Assembly: GCA_963989245.1 (NCBI GenBank)
Contig: OZ022349.1
Location: forward strand, 1,106,253-1,170,252
Source of the DNA: Nansenia antarctica
Lineage: Eukaryota > Chordata > Actinopteri > Argentiniformes > Microstomatidae
DNA: 64,000 nt
Reading direction: 5' to 3'
Part shown: piece by piece, positions 40,801-53,000 of the stretch
Position numbering within the stretch: position 1 is the first letter of the stretch
Layout: each line of letters starts with the position of its first letter
Translations under genes and position numbers: made by a program
Notes under the pieces: model-generated
What the model saw: only the letters and a program-made list of their open reading frames with translations
Databases searched by the model: none
Told to the model about the DNA's origin: nothing

Positions 40801-42062
40801 GGAGGGGGCAGCTGCGTTGAACAGTGGCGGGGTTATATAGGGTGGGGACTTTAACTGGGACTTTGGTCTGGACGAGGAAGACAGAGTAGACGTGTGAGAG
40901 TCTGCTAACGCCATTTTCAACGCTGCTGGCCCCTTCTCATGGAGTTTCTTCACTTGGGAATCTCGCTCGACGCTCAATAGAGAATACACCGGTAGAGTCA
41001 TCGTATTGGATGATACCGCCGAGGCAGATGACGCCGCTGACCTCATAGAGCCGTACGCAGAGCTAGTGGTGCTAGACCGATGCGAGGACGACATTGACTT
41101 GAGCGTCCCGTATCCTGACGCGGAGCAGGAGTTCAATGTCTTTTCAGCCTCGTCCATGGCTGCGCTGGCGCTGACTGCTGCAGCGTTGGCGCTGGCCTGT
41201 ATCCTCCTCTCCTGAAGGATGCTGGAGCGATCACAGATAAGACGGGATGATGGAGAAGAGGAGGAGGAAGAAGAGGAGAGGGTGGTCCGATCAGAGAGGA
41301 GACGGGATGATTGACAGGAGGAGGAGGAAGAGTGGTAATTCATTGGCGACACTGATCCGTTCATCATCGGTGCCTCGGTTGAGACCAGTGTCGGTTGGGC
41401 TTGTGAGCACAGGGATGAAAACGTCTTTCCCTTCGACGCCGACTCTGAAGCGGTTTTGAGTGCGGACAGGCCAGCGACGGTTCTTACAGGTGAGGGAGAC
41501 GAAGAACCCAAGACTGATTTAAAGGGTAAACTGGAGTTGTACATGTTGACGGTGGACTTTGGAGAAGTCGGCATCACAGGCATTGTCACGGACGATCTCT
41601 CTGGCACAGATCCTGCGGTGGGGACTGGGGGAGTCCGTGAAGAAAACGAGCAGGTGGAAAGTCCTGTGATTCCTAAAGGATCTGTCCCAGGTCTGCCCGA
41701 CAACAACCCAACGCTGGCAGTGACCTGAACTGGATACTGGGCTTGCTGCATTACAGTCTTTATGGGGGAAGCGGTGGTTCTATAAGATCTGATGGGAGAA
41801 GCTAATGGAGAATCGCCAACTGATTTGGCGGGAGAGGCGGCGAAGGTGGTCTTGATTGGAGAGGCGGAGGAGATGGACCAGGTGGACTTTAGTGGAGAAG
41901 CAGGTGGCGTGTTGGGCGAAGAGCTGGCGAGGGAACCCAGTCCACACTTTGCTTGGCCAGCGATGGTAACAGGAGCACTCGACCATGCCTGGTAAGATCT
42001 TGTTGAAAAGACAGGCTTGTGAGTGTAACCAGCAGGCAGTGTTCTCGTTGCGCTTCGCTCAA
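34806..42062 (-). CDS. ank3: ank3 giant exon (neuronal 270/480-kDa isoforms)
   Basis: One uninterrupted frame of about 2,418 codons. Acceptor at 42063-42065, phase matching 43225-43303. It opens with the ANK3-specific Ser/Thr-rich region: AGYTHKPVFSTRSYQAW, ASPLKSTWSISSASPIKT. Conserved ANK3 blocks follow in order: DILRDVADMKEDLIRMTAIL, DDEWEEFSKDEIEES, HPDFYLFRGDCGIRELPDYE, LLSQHSVEYHDDELSELRGE, MRFTEDKLDRNREKLIYEDR, IKTLPVYVSVQVGRQGE, VAYIEFPPPPPLD, EFSHDTDATEIDSLDGYDLQ, GLDFDPWSSKGEDNEV and EGKMFEMTRSGAIDMSKRDI. In mammals this exon is neuron-specific and builds axon initial segments and nodes. SRIP near 35330 fits the SxIP motif that binds EB proteins. The 3' end carries poly-Thr and an Arg run. 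I chose donor G|GTGGGC at 34800-34805 because it gives the conserved GPQSP junction; a stronger-looking donor at 34896|GTGAGA is also in phase. Confidence 0.93.
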
Positions 42063-43224
42063 CTGTCTCTTTAAAAAGGCAAATTAAAATCCAACAGAAA
42101 TTCAACAGAAAATGGTTGAAAAAAAACGGAGAGACCAAAAGGAAAAAATTGGTCAGTGACTCTTCTATTATCAATGGAGGAAAGAACAATACTTTCATGT
42201 GGTTTTGAAATGGGGTATGATAGTAAGGATGGAGCCAAAATAACATGATCCACTGTGACCAGATCCACGGTCGACGCACAACACACAACACAATGGAAAA
42301 GAAGCTAAACGAAGCACAAACAGCAACACAATGTTCACAACGACGACGGACAAACTCAACATAAAAATGGAAGGACAAATGCAGAACCCAGAATAACAGA
42401 ATACTTCTCTATTTTGACTTTAGATGTGCTATGTTCATCTACCTCTGGCTATCTCAATGTGCTTACAGTGCCTTTTATCTGTTTTGGTCTGAAAGTCCAC
42501 CAAAAGATACTTTACATTCCCAAAAATGGGGGAGAGAGACAAAACAGAGGTAAAGGCTAAGAAGCCTCCATATTCCTGTATTTAAGCAAGATATATTATG
42601 GCAAAACGCAGGCTCCAAGACTAGGTTTTAGGTCCATAATATCTATGCCATGTCATGCAGGTTTGGGTACCCTTGGTGACAAACAGTTGGAGTGCAAACT
42701 GTGAAGCATCTGAGAGAAGGTCAGGTTGTGACCTTCCATGCACAATAAAGAAAACGCTGCACGATTACAAAGCCAAAAAAGAGCAAAAAAGAGTTCTAAA
42801 ATAAAGGACAAGCAAATCAAAGAAGAAGCAATTTTACTTTGACTTACCATGATTATGCATAACCGTTATATTAGTAAATCAAAGCAAAACATGTGGATGT
42901 TGAGAGATTTTAGTACCTCAGTAGTGAAAAACTAAAACAAATTCGGAAACGTGAGCAAGCACAGCACGACGACACAAATACTCAATAAAACCATGCATCA
43001 ATAAAACCATGTCAGAAACAAGCACACGTGGAAGTACGGTATTATGTATGGTGAGAATATGCATATCACACATAAATATGTCATTTCTAGAATAATATAA
43101 TCTACATTGTTCACTCATATAATCTACATGTTAATCCCAATTAATATCCCCTCCAAGCATCTTATCATTTCCCGTTAGAATCAGTACATATCAGTACATG
43201 TTAGTAGTATTATGTCACACTCAC
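42063..43224. other. ank3 intron upstream of giant exon
   Basis: AT-rich, no exon or repeat recognised. Confidence 0.5.
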
Positions 43225-43303
43225 TTGCAGGCTCGGCCAGATAGCTGTAGCGCTTACGTAAGGCTAGAGATGCAAAGGTATGACGTCGTTCTGGCTTCTC
43301 ACT
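43225..43303 (-). CDS. ank3: ank3 exon (FASLALRKRYSYLAEP)
   Basis: 79 bp, starts phase 0, ends phase 1. Encodes SEKPERRHTFASLALRKRYS, YLAEPA, a highly conserved linker after UPA. Donor GTGAGT. Confidence 0.95.
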
Positions 43304-44046
43304 CTGCAACAACAAAACAAATCTCTATCAGTTTCCCCTGTTGGGGTTAGGGTTGGAAGCTGGGATACTAACCAGCTAACTAGCTAGCTAGCTAACTACT
43401 CAAATAATTTCCAAATCAATGTTCTCCAATCAAGCTTCCATATTGTTTTTGCAGTAGGCACATGGTTACTTTAGGTTTATTTTACTACACTGGGATAAGA
43501 ATGTTCTGTCTCATTCAAAGATTTTGATGACTAAAATAGCTAGTAGTAGTACGGCTAATGTTACTACAACAGTAGTTAGCTACTGCCACTACTTCCAAGT
43601 CAAATCACACTATTGGTATTAATTATGTCCGTAAAGACAATCTACCTTGAATACATTTACTTTAACCAATTCTTAATTATTCAGAAACCTCACATTACAC
43701 ATTGACCTATTAATTAGGTGTTACATGTCATACGGTTTGGTGGGTTGGTGCTTAAAGATTTAAATATCTTTATTCTATATAACCTGAAAGGGCTGTCAGT
43801 GTTTTCATTAATTTAACAGAGCAAGGGACATGGATGGGTAAAACAAGTGGTTTACATTATATCCCAGTATCATGCGGTATTTACGGCTAATAGTTCAGGT
43901 TCTTGAGAACAGCAAGCCAAGTGATTTTTTTTATCTGATGGCAGCGTATGGACGCGATGGATAGATGGCACACAGGCAGTGCCTTGAATGAATACACAGA
44001 CGTGATCAAGAGAGTAGCAGATAGCTGTGATGGGTGTGGATATTAC
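43304..44046. other. ank3 intron, nothing recognised
   Basis: Contains GCTAGCTA-rich short repeats near 43375. No exon seen. Confidence 0.5.
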
Positions 44047-44073
44047 CTCTTCCTCTGGGTCTGACTCCATTTC
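44047..44073 (-). CDS. ank3: ank3 27-bp micro-exon
   Basis: Nine codons (EMESDPEEE), phase 0 at both ends, donor GTAATA. It corresponds in position and character to the acidic ETESDQDDE-like segment of ANK3. The acceptor (CCCAAAG) is weak, so the exon start is less sure; small size suggests alternative splicing. Confidence 0.65.
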
Positions 44074-44546
44074 CTTTGGGTTCCCAAGATGCATTGCAGA
44101 TACAAGGGGAATAACGTAATGGACAGCGGGGGGGGGGGGGGGAAAGAAACATCAGGATGTAAAAAGGGCGATTGAGAGAGAAGCACATTCAGAGAGAAGA
44201 GCCACCGCGAAGCCAGCAGAGACGACCAAACACAACAAAGCCAACATTCAGAGCAACAGAAAAGCAGCACAGCGATGCAGAACCACAAGCTTACAGGAAG
44301 CCAGTTGAGAAGCACAAAGCCTTTTGCACTTTCAGCCAAAGCGTGAAGTGAAAATCAAAGGTTCTGATTCGGTTGGAAACAGCCAACGACAATGACTAGA
44401 AAGGAGCTCGAAACAGATAAAAGACACACTTGGGCAAAGTCTTGGACAAGAGTTTCCCCTTTTTGCACTGAACACACTGCTCTATCTCCCCTGGGTGACA
44501 GGATGGTATGATATGTGACACAAGGAGAGTAGGAGTATCTGCTTAC

Positions 44547-44669
44547 CTTCTTCAGCGCGGGCAGTGTGATGTTTAGGTTGCACACGGCGGTCTGAGGGAG
44601 ACCCTTTGGGGTCTTTGAGTCTTTGAGGAACGTCAGTCGTCCACACGGCTCCTGGCTGTTGTCTCGGAC
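44547..44669 (-). CDS. ank3: ank3 UPA-domain exon, last
   Basis: 123 bp, phase 0. Encodes VRDNSQEPCGRLTFLKDSKT, PKGLPQTAVCNLNITLPALK, K, the end of UPA. Donor GTAAGC. Confidence 0.95.
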
Positions 44670-44754
44670 CTACAGGGCGACATGTCAGTTTGTGTTCGTC
44701 ATGTGACAGACAGCAGACAGTTGTAGCTCTTTTTTTTCTGAGTGGGGCAGTCCC

Positions 44755-44880
44755 ACTCATATTTTTCTTTTTATTGTGATAGAGATAGTAGAGGTTTGAC
44801 AGGAAGGATGGGTGAGAGAGAGAGAAGGGATGACATGCAGGATATGTCCGCGACCGGAATCGAACCGGGAGTTGTAGCTC
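44755..44880 (+). mobile_element. Dispersed repeat with tRNA-like tail
   Basis: TTTATTGTGATAGAGATAG, GACAGGAAGGATGGG, GGATGACATGCAGGATATGT and GAATCGAACCGGGAG. The last part resembles a tRNA T-loop. I know the pattern from fish dispersed repeats. Confidence 0.5.
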
Positions 44881-45500
44881 TTGATCTAAAAGCTAAATCT
44901 TCAGGGGACAAAGCAAAAATACATTGACTAACACGTTTACACATTAAGTTGCTGACACAGCTATTTAGTAACATAGTAAGTAGTAACAATTAGTAGTAAC
45001 AAGAGGGATTGTTCCTTATTCACCTTGTGTAAGGTCAACTCCATCACAATGCAATTACAACAAAGTGTAACAACGTGTGCAATGTAATTAATGTAAAATG
45101 TGCAATGTAATACTTTAAGTAATTACAGTGCTAATCAGTAATTAGTTACTGGCAGGGATATAAGCAACTTCAGTGTCACCACACATCCCATAAGATGTAG
45201 CATAACAACATAACAGGACACTTTTGATGCTAGCGTCACTGTTACTATGCTTGTGTCAGTCAGTTTTTCATAATGGTTATTGTTGTAATTACTTTATTAT
45301 ATAATACAACATGGGTGGGGTGTGGCTAACCAGTCCTAACAGGTTCACAGGAGCAGTATAGGACTGACACCGATGTCGCTTTAGCAGTGTTCCGGAAGCT
45401 ACTGAGACAATCAATTGTGATTAGCGAGCTGCTAGCATGAGCGTGGAAACAGGCCTACAGGCCTTGTTCTAATGCATCCTATATTCCTGTTACACTAGGA
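44881..45500. other. ank3 intron, nothing recognised
   Basis: AT-rich intron without supported features. Confidence 0.5.
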
Positions 45501-45524
45501 CAGTCGTTCCTATTTCACCTACTA

Positions 45525-45635
45525 TTAGAGCCGCCTCAGGGGTTTTCTCTTTTGATTTGAAAGCTGCTACTTACACACAAAGACCACTAGTTGGCCGTCT
45601 TGTAAATTAGCCTGCCTCCTACACAGAAATAACAA
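45525..45635. repeat. Dispersed repeat, copy 2
   Basis: Partner of 24235-24362 (same orientation). Confidence 0.6.
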
Positions 45636-45837
45636 AATGTAATACTAGCTTATCCTGATGTGATTTAGAACATGTAAGGATACTGGGTGGTAGAACGCAC
45701 ATATCTAGGAAAAGTCATGAAAGGAGGGTCCTGAAATTTGATCGAGTGCAAAGGTATGAAAGAAAATGTGTTCACCATGGCCGTTCTAGTGTTAATGCCA
45801 TAGGTAAGTGGAGGAGATCAGAAGAGAGTGTCGTTAC

Positions 45838-45963
45838 CTTCACGCAGAACGGAAGCCGGTTCTCTTTGAAGGCGAAGAAGTTCAGGACCAGCAGCTGTCC
45901 AGCCTTGGCCAGAGGGGCTAGGTTACCATAGCAGTCCACGTAGATGGGCTTGCCCTCCAGAAC
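45838..45963 (-). CDS. ank3: ank3 UPA-domain exon
   Basis: 126 bp, phase 0. Encodes VLEGKPIYVDCYGNLAPLAK, AGQLLVLNFFAFKENRLPFC, VK. Donor GTAACG. Confidence 0.95.
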
Positions 45964-46392
45964 CTGAGAGCAGCCAATAGCAGACCGGTTAGGATCCAAT
46001 GACAACGCTGTGTCCAATGGTACAGCAGCATGGACAGTCTGATTAAACACATGTGACGCAGTCTGGTGAAAAGGTCACCAGAAATTCTCAAGTCGAGCAA
46101 ATGAGCGAAAAGCTTCTTCTTTTTTTTCTAAGTGTTGAAGAGCCCACTCGATATAACAAACAACAGTTTTAGGATCACTAAATACTTATAATTTGTGAGT
46201 TGGATTCACTGTATGGTCTGCTGTCGGCTAGTGGGTTAGTGATACATGGCTTGTAAACAAACGTATGTTTTAGGACGTGTTCAAAAGCAAAGACTGTGTG
46301 ATCATCTAATCATGTGTAGTTATGTGTTTTTAGCATGGGCCCTAGGCCTTACGTAGGAGGTAATACCTCTGTATTCTGACATTCTGAGAATA

Positions 46393-46636
46393 AATGGTAA
46401 ATGGACTGCACTTATATAGCTATGCCTTTTATCCAAAGAGCTTTACAACGGCCTCTCATTCACCCATTCACACACATTCACACACCAATGGCGGCAAGCT
46501 ACCATGCAAGGCGCCGGCCGGCCCGCTCACTGGGAGCAATTTGGGGTTCAGTGTCTTGCCCAAGGACACTTTGACATGTAGCCAGCCGGGACTCGAACCG
46601 CCGATCTGCCAACCTTGCGATCATTAGACGGCGGCT
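46393..46636 (+). mobile_element. SINE-like teleost repeat ending ~17 bp from an ank3 5' splice site
   Basis: Full-length-looking copy: AAATGGACTGCACTTATATA, CACCAATGGCGGCAAGCTAC, CTTGCCCAAGGACACTTTGA, GACTCGAACCGCCGATC, TTGCGATCATTAGACG. Its end lies just inside the intron after exon 46653-46881. Confidence 0.7.
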
Positions 46637-46652
46637 CGAGGTTGAGACCCAC

Positions 46653-46881
46653 CTCGATGTCTTTGCTCCTGGCCACCTCCTCGAAGTTCTCCTGCTGCTC
46701 CAGGGTTTTGTCCACCTTGTCATCCGTCATGCAGAAGCAGCGGAGGCGAGACTCCACGGGGTCGTTCATCTTGGCGAACACCACGAACTTGGCCATGTAG
46801 GGAACGCAGATCAGCTCCCTGTACAGCTGCGTGGCCAAGCCCACCGTCTCTGGGACCTGGTGGCAGTCCGCTAGCCAGAAC
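46653..46881 (-). CDS. ank3: ank3 UPA-domain exon, first part
   Basis: 229 bp, enters with one base. Encodes FWLADCHQVPETVGLATQLY, RELICVPYMAKFVVFAKMND, PVESRLRCFCMTDDKVDKTL and EQQENFEEVARSKDIE. Donor GTGGGT. Confidence 0.97.
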
Positions 46882-46973
46882 CTGCAGAGTGGTGGACACA
46901 GGACACATCAACAGCTCCATGTCAGAGAGTGGCACTAACACACTGTGGTAAAATACATTATGCTCAAAGCCTG

Positions 46974-47227
46974 CCCAGTAAACAAAAAGTCTGAAAGACG
47001 TCCTCAGGGAAGCCGGAATGTGGGTTCAGATGACGTCTTTCTAGGACATCCAGATGACGTCTTTAGGAAGTCTTATGGACTACAGAAGATTTTGTAGTCC
47101 ATAAGAAGTCCTAAAGACAGCATCTGGACGTCCTAGAAAGATGTCATCTGGACGTCCTAGAAAGACGTCATCTGAACCCACATTCCGGCTTCCCTGAGGA
47201 TGTCTTTTGGACTCTTTGTTTACTGGG
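46974..47227. mobile_element. Palindromic MITE, copy 3 (longest)
   Basis: 254 bp, ends CCCAGTAAACAAAAAGTC and GACTCTTTGTTTACTGGG. See 24548. Confidence 0.85.
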
Positions 47228-47296
47228 TGGTACAATGGAACCACTGACAATATGTCTCTATAGAAGCATGTCCAGAGTATTAGAATCTGAACCAGG

Positions 47297-47560
47297 GACA
47301 GATAGATAGATAGATAGATAGATATGTAGATAGATAGATAGATAGACAGAGAGATAGATAGATAGATATGTAGATAGATAGATAGATAGATAGATAGATA
47401 CAGTATGTAGATAGATAGAGAGATAGATATGTAGATAGATAGATAGATAGAGAGATAGAGAGATAGAGAGAGAGATAGATAGAAAGATAGATAGATAGAT
47501 AGATAGATAGGTAGATAGATAGATAGAGAGATAGAGAGATAGATAGATAGATAGATAGTC
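47297..47560. repeat. GATA tetranucleotide repeat abutting an ank3 donor
   Basis: About 260 bp of GATA with GAGA and CAGTATGTA interruptions. On the minus strand the TATC run starts directly after the donor of exon 47564-47660. Confidence 0.95.
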
Positions 47561-47563
47561 TAC

Positions 47564-47660
47564 CTGGCAGACACGTTGGTGGTGAAGGAGACACAGTCGT
47601 TGAGGAAGGTGAGCGGCGTGGTGCCGGTGATGTCCTCCCACTGGGCTGGGGACGTCCCCC
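47564..47660 (-). CDS. ank3: ank3 exon joining ZU5-2 and UPA
   Basis: 97 bp. Encodes GGTSPAQWEDITGTTPLTFL, NDCVSFTTNVSAR across the junctions. Donor GTAGAC followed at once by TATC repeats. Confidence 0.95.
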
Positions 47661-47924
47661 CTGGGAGCAGAGACACGGTCGTTAGTGTTCAGGACAAGAG
47701 AGAGAGCTGTCTGCATGTCTAAGACGTAGTACATTCTCAACATCATTACGTTTATGGATTTGCTAGTTCTAGTTCTACATTCCACTTCCATTATTTGGTG
47801 GGGTCCGATTCTGTAACTACACAAAACTGGACTCTATCATTATGAGTTTATTATGAGTTTGGTGTCTGTCAACATGAAGCTCAAAGAGTTGTCAATGAAG
47901 GTAAAGAAAGCCATTATTATTAAC

Positions 47925-48074
47925 ATTCACACACCAATAGCGGCAAGCTACCATGCAAGGCGCCGGCCCGCTCACTGGGAGCAATTTGGGGTTCAGTGTC
48001 TTGCCCAAGGACACTTCGACATGTGGCCAGCCGGGGCTCGAACCGCCGATCTGCCGACCTTGCGATCATTACGT
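47925..48074 (+). mobile_element. SINE-like teleost repeat, partial, beside an ank3 5' splice site
   Basis: CACACACCAATAGCGGCAAG, GCAATTTGGGGTTCAGTGTC, GGGGCTCGAACCGCCGATC, CTTGCGATCATTA. Ends about 14 bp from the donor of exon 48088-48298. Confidence 0.7.
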
Positions 48075-48087
48075 TCCCGCGGCCTAC

Positions 48088-48298
48088 CTGTAATGCTGCA
48101 GAGCAGGCGGAGGCAGGGGGTGGAGTCTCCCCTGTAGCCGTTGCTGACCCCCCCCTCCCCGGACAGCGGGGGCACGGGGATCGTCATGGTGATGGGCTTG
48201 TGGAACTTCCTCCTGCGGGGTTCCACCGTCACGATGGGGCTGAACGTGGCCCGGTTACCCAGGACCTTCTTCACTGTGTCGTCAGGGACCGGCTGGGC
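48088..48298 (-). CDS. ank3: ank3 ZU5-2 exon
   Basis: 211 bp, starts phase 0. Encodes AQPVPDDTVKKVLGNRATFS, PIVTVEPRRRKFHKPITMTI, PVPPLSGEGGVSNGYRGDST and PCLRLLCSIT, almost the ANK3 sequence. Donor GTAGGC. Confidence 0.97.
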
Positions 48299-48939
48299 CT
48301 GGGGAGGGGGAGGGAAGGGTTACCGTGGTTACGAGACAGGAAGGAGGAAGGAGGTTGATGTTTACGCCGTTTTAGCAGACGCGTTTCCGTTTATCCAAAG
48401 CAATTTTTACAATGAAGAGCAGGGTTCACACCTTCTGAAACATCACATTCAAGCAACCTTTCAAGGACTTAATTCAAGACTCAATTCCCTCAAATTCAAG
48501 GACCCAACACGGCATAGTTTGAGACAGATCTAGATGAGAATGTATATAATAGGAACTATCCGCTCACAGACAACAATTAAAAAGAGAGGCTTGAATGTGT
48601 GAACCCTAGATGGTCTCTTGCCTTCTCTACCACAGCACAGAAAAACAATATATTGTGAAGTATGTGTAAAGTTAAGCAATACAGAGACTTATTTACTAGT
48701 TGACGAGTAAAACAGAGAGAGAGAGAGGGGAATTCAACCACTTTCAATGACCCTTGTCATTGTCGATGTCTATTTTCAAAAACTTTTAAGACCATAAGAT
48801 TTTTTTTTCTAAAATTCACAAACTTTCAAGGATTTCAAGGACCCGTGGGAAGCCTGATAGAGATTACAGGGTTACAGGGTTACAGGTCTCCCTGGAGTAA
48901 CGTAGGGCTAAGTGCCTTACACACGAGCGGTGGTGTTCC

Positions 48940-49245
48940 CACCAGAGAGGGAGAGAGAGATAGGGAGAGGGAGAGAGAGAGATAGGGAGAGAGAGAGAGA
49001 GAGAGAGAGATAGGGAGAGAGAGAGAGAGAGAGATAGGGAGAGAGAGAGAGAGATAGGGAGAGAGAGATAGGGAGAGAGAGAGAGAGATAGGGAGAGAGA
49101 GAGAGAGATAGGGAGAGAGAGAGATAGGGAGAGAGAGAGAGAGAGAGATAGGGAGAGAGAGAGAGACAGAGAGACAGAGAGAGAGAGATAGGGAGAGAGA
49201 GAGAGACAGAGAGACAGAGAGAGGGAGAGAGACAGAGAGAGAGAT

Positions 49246-49318
<73 letters not shown>
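48940..49318. repeat. GA-rich microsatellite
   Basis: About 380 bp of GAGAGA with GATAGG and GACAGA variants. Complementary in type to the CT tract 150 bp to the right. Confidence 0.95.
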
Positions 49319-49319
<1 letters not shown>

Positions 49320-49453
49320 TGAGTGGGGGAGTCTGTGGGTTAGTTCTGTTCAGCAGGGAAACACACTGAGAGGCTTTCAGAGCTCATGACTCTTACGGAG
49401 CTCAAGAAAGACTTGAGCACTGAAACGACGAGTTGGGGGAAATGGGTACTGTC

Positions 49454-49632
<179 letters not shown>

Positions 49633-49777
49633 CCAGCACCAGTTATTCATTTGTTATACTATTTTCCACCATCCAACACCCTCCACACCACACTTTCCAC
49701 TGCATTCACTCACTTACACTACTGACATACTGCTTACCATACCTCATGGGATTATTGTATTGTTTGGCCTAAGTTAT

Positions 49778-49792
49778 CCTTATTAAATTCTT
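49778..49792. repeat. Target-site duplication of the L1 (left copy)
   Basis: CCTTATTAAATTCTT, identical to 55498-55512. Confidence 0.95.
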
Positions 49793-50080
49793 TTTTTTTG
49801 AAATTTTCTTTTTATTGTCAATGGTCATTGGTTACAACAATCGTCATTACATTCAACATATCACAATCAACTCAGTTCCTATGACCAAAGTCTTTTTTTC
49901 TTTTTTTATATTAAGTAAAGTAAAGACAAGACAAAACGAAAACAAAAACAAACAAAGAAAAAAGAAAAACAATAGCGAGTGAACTTTGGGAGCTTTCATC
50001 TTACATATGATAGATTAGAATAGAAAATGATTCAAGAAAATAAACACAATTACATCACCCTCTCATGTTCTTTTAACAAT

Positions 50081-53000
50081 TCAACAGAAATCTGACCTTA
50101 CAGGTTTAACATATCCAGTCCATTTCGTCCAGATCCGATAGAATTTTTCTACCTGAATTCTAAGGGAGTATGACATCTTTTCCATTACATATATATCATG
50201 AATTATATCTATCCATTCATCCACTGTGGGTACGTCTGGCTTTAACCATTTTCTTGTGATAGCCTTTTTACTTGCTACCAGAAGTATCAATATCAATTTT
50301 CTGTCGTTATTGTCCCAATTTTCGAATGAGATGTTTCCCAGGTATAAGGTGTCACATTTGAAGGGGATGTTAATTTCAAAAATAGCTTCCAGATTATTGT
50401 GTATCTCCCGCCAAAATGGGACTAGATTTGGGCATTCCCAGAATACATGGTAGTGATTGGCTTCATTCAGTCCACAGGATCTCCAACACGCTACACCCGT
50501 CCCCTGATGTCGTTTTTGTAGGGGGGTGATAAAAAACCTTGTAAGGTTTTTCCAACTAAATTCTCGCCACGTATTTGAGCATGTCGTTTCCCATTGTAGT
50601 TTACATAATCTGTCCCAATCCTCCCCAGAAATAGTAAAATTACCCTCTTTCTCCCATTTCTCTTTAATATATATTGTATTGACTGTTTTGAGATTGATCT
50701 GGCGAAAGCCATTGTATAGTCTAGATACCACCTTGTTGCATATCAATGATTTGCTTGCTGATGTAAATACTTCCATAATTCCTGTTACCCCCTCTTCTGA
50801 TACTCCCCCTAAATTCTGATTGAAATGGTGTCGGACCTGGAGATACCTATAGAAATCATTTTGTTCCAAACCATGTTTTCTCTGTAGGGATTCAAAGCTA
50901 TGGAATGCCCCCTTGTGGACAAAAGTTAAATAGTTCGAAAGGCCTTTTCCAACCCAGACTTTAAATCTAGCATCTGTTTTGTTTGGAGGGAAGTCTGTGT
51001 CATATGCACACCATCTTAGCATTTTAAGTGAGTCCTTTATACCACACAGTTTTACTGTCTCCTGCCAAATCTTCAAAGCCACGTTAATCCAGGGATTATT
51101 TTTATTTGTCATGTTGTTTATTAATTCACTATCTGCAACTATCGCTGCTATTTGAACCCCTTCTGTCATTGCACTCTCAATTTCCTTCCATCTTGCAGAG
51201 TATGATGGAGTACACCAACACACTACAGGCCTTAATTGAGCTGCGCAATAGTATTCTCGTAAACAAGGAAGGCCAAATCCCCCGTTTTCTTTTCTTAACT
51301 GTAGAGTTTTGTATCTGATTCTGGGTTTTTTCCCTTGCCATAAATATCTAGATATTAATTTGTCCCATTCTCTAAATTGCTTAGCAGGTATCTCCACTGG
51401 AAGAGTCTGGAATAAATACAGTAACCTTGGTAGGATGTTCATCTTAACAGACTCCACCCTAGAGCTCAAACTCAAGAAGGGAATGAGACTCCACCGTAGT
51501 ACATCTGATTTTAGTTTTACATTCAAAGGGCCATAATTAAGATCAGATAATTTTGAGACATCTTTTGGCAGGTTAACACCTAGGTATTTGATTGAATCTG
51601 CATCCCATTTCAGGTTATATTTCCCTCTAATATCGTTGGGTGGGTCATAGTTAAGTGTTAGTACCTGGGTCTTCTGAATATTTAGTTTGTAACCTGAAAG
51701 TGTCCCATATTCCTTTAATAAACCCATCAATTTTGGGATTGTCTGTGTGGGCTGTGTTAGATATACCAGGACGTCATCCGCAAAAAGACCAAGTTTATGC
51801 TCACCAGCTGCCATGTCTATTCCCTTAATTTCAACATTTTGCCTTATCCATTGGCTCAAAGGCTCAATAAAAAGGCTGAATAGGAGTGGGGAAGCGGGAC
51901 ATCCCTGCCTGGTTCCACGTTCCAGAGTGAAGGATCCCGATAGGGCACCATTAATTTTGATCCTTGCGGATGGGCTATCATATAATGCTTGGAAAGTTGC
52001 AATAATAGACTCATGAAAGCCGAATCTCGATAGTACCTTGTATAAAAAGGTCCAACTAACTGAATCGAAAGCTTTCTCAGCGTCCAAACTTACAAGAGCT
52101 GCCTCTATTCCGTGTTGTGTGATATGTCTGATAATGTGCAATGACCTTCTAATGTTGTCTTGTGTTTGCCGTTGTCTAATGAATCCTGTCTGATCTAAAT
52201 GAATGAGTTTAGGTAGAATCCTATCTATTCTTCTGGATAGTATTGATGTAAACAGTCGATAATCGAGCTGGAGAACACTGATAGGGCGATAGCTATTACA
52301 ATCTAGTTTGTCTTTCCCTTCCTTCGGTATGACTGAAATTATTGCTTCCCTCCACGAGGGTGGAATTTCCCTTTTCTGTAGTACCCAATTAAATGCCTTC
52401 AGTAATGTTGGAGCTAATTGTTCTCTAAATGATCTGTACCATTCAGCAGTGAAACCATCTGAACCCGGGGATTTGTTTGCCTTCAATCTCGAAATTGCTG
52501 ATTGTAATTCCTCTATTGTTATTTCGGCTACCAAGTCTTTATTTTGTTCATTAGTGACAGAGGGTAAATCAAGAGAGGCTAGGAATGACTCAATCTGTAG
52601 GTTGTTGTCCACTTGTGGTTGGGAATATAGTGTTTTATAGAACTTTTCGAAACTCTGTTGAATTTTGTCTAGCTTACATTCTATCGCTCCGGATTCGGGG
52701 TTCCTTATTTTATAGATTGCATTATCTGCTTGTTGTTTTCTTAGTCTATATGATAAGAGTTTCAATGATTTCCCACCTACTTCATAGTATTTTTGTTTTG
52801 TAAATAATAGTTTTTTTTGTATGTCCTGATTGCCTATTTCATTTATCTCGTTCCTTATGTCTTTCATTTCTTGTTTTACCCTGTTATCCAAATTGTTACT
52901 GTGTTGTCTTTGTAGATGTTTTAATTTAATTTCCAGGTCATGCAGTCTTTGTCCTCTAAGTTTTTTTATAAGTGAAGTAGTGGCGATGATGTTACCCCTC

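Noticed and set aside
34762..42378. Treating the whole 2,538-codon frame as the coding sequence
   Set aside because: The first ~105 codons precede the acceptor at 42063-42065 and are intronic, and the last residues to the stop at 34762 lie beyond the donor that preserves the GPQSP junction.
47258..47824. 188-codon SIYLSIYL repeat frame
   Set aside because: Translation of the GATA repeat; the real coding part is the short ank3 exon 47564-47660 in another frame.
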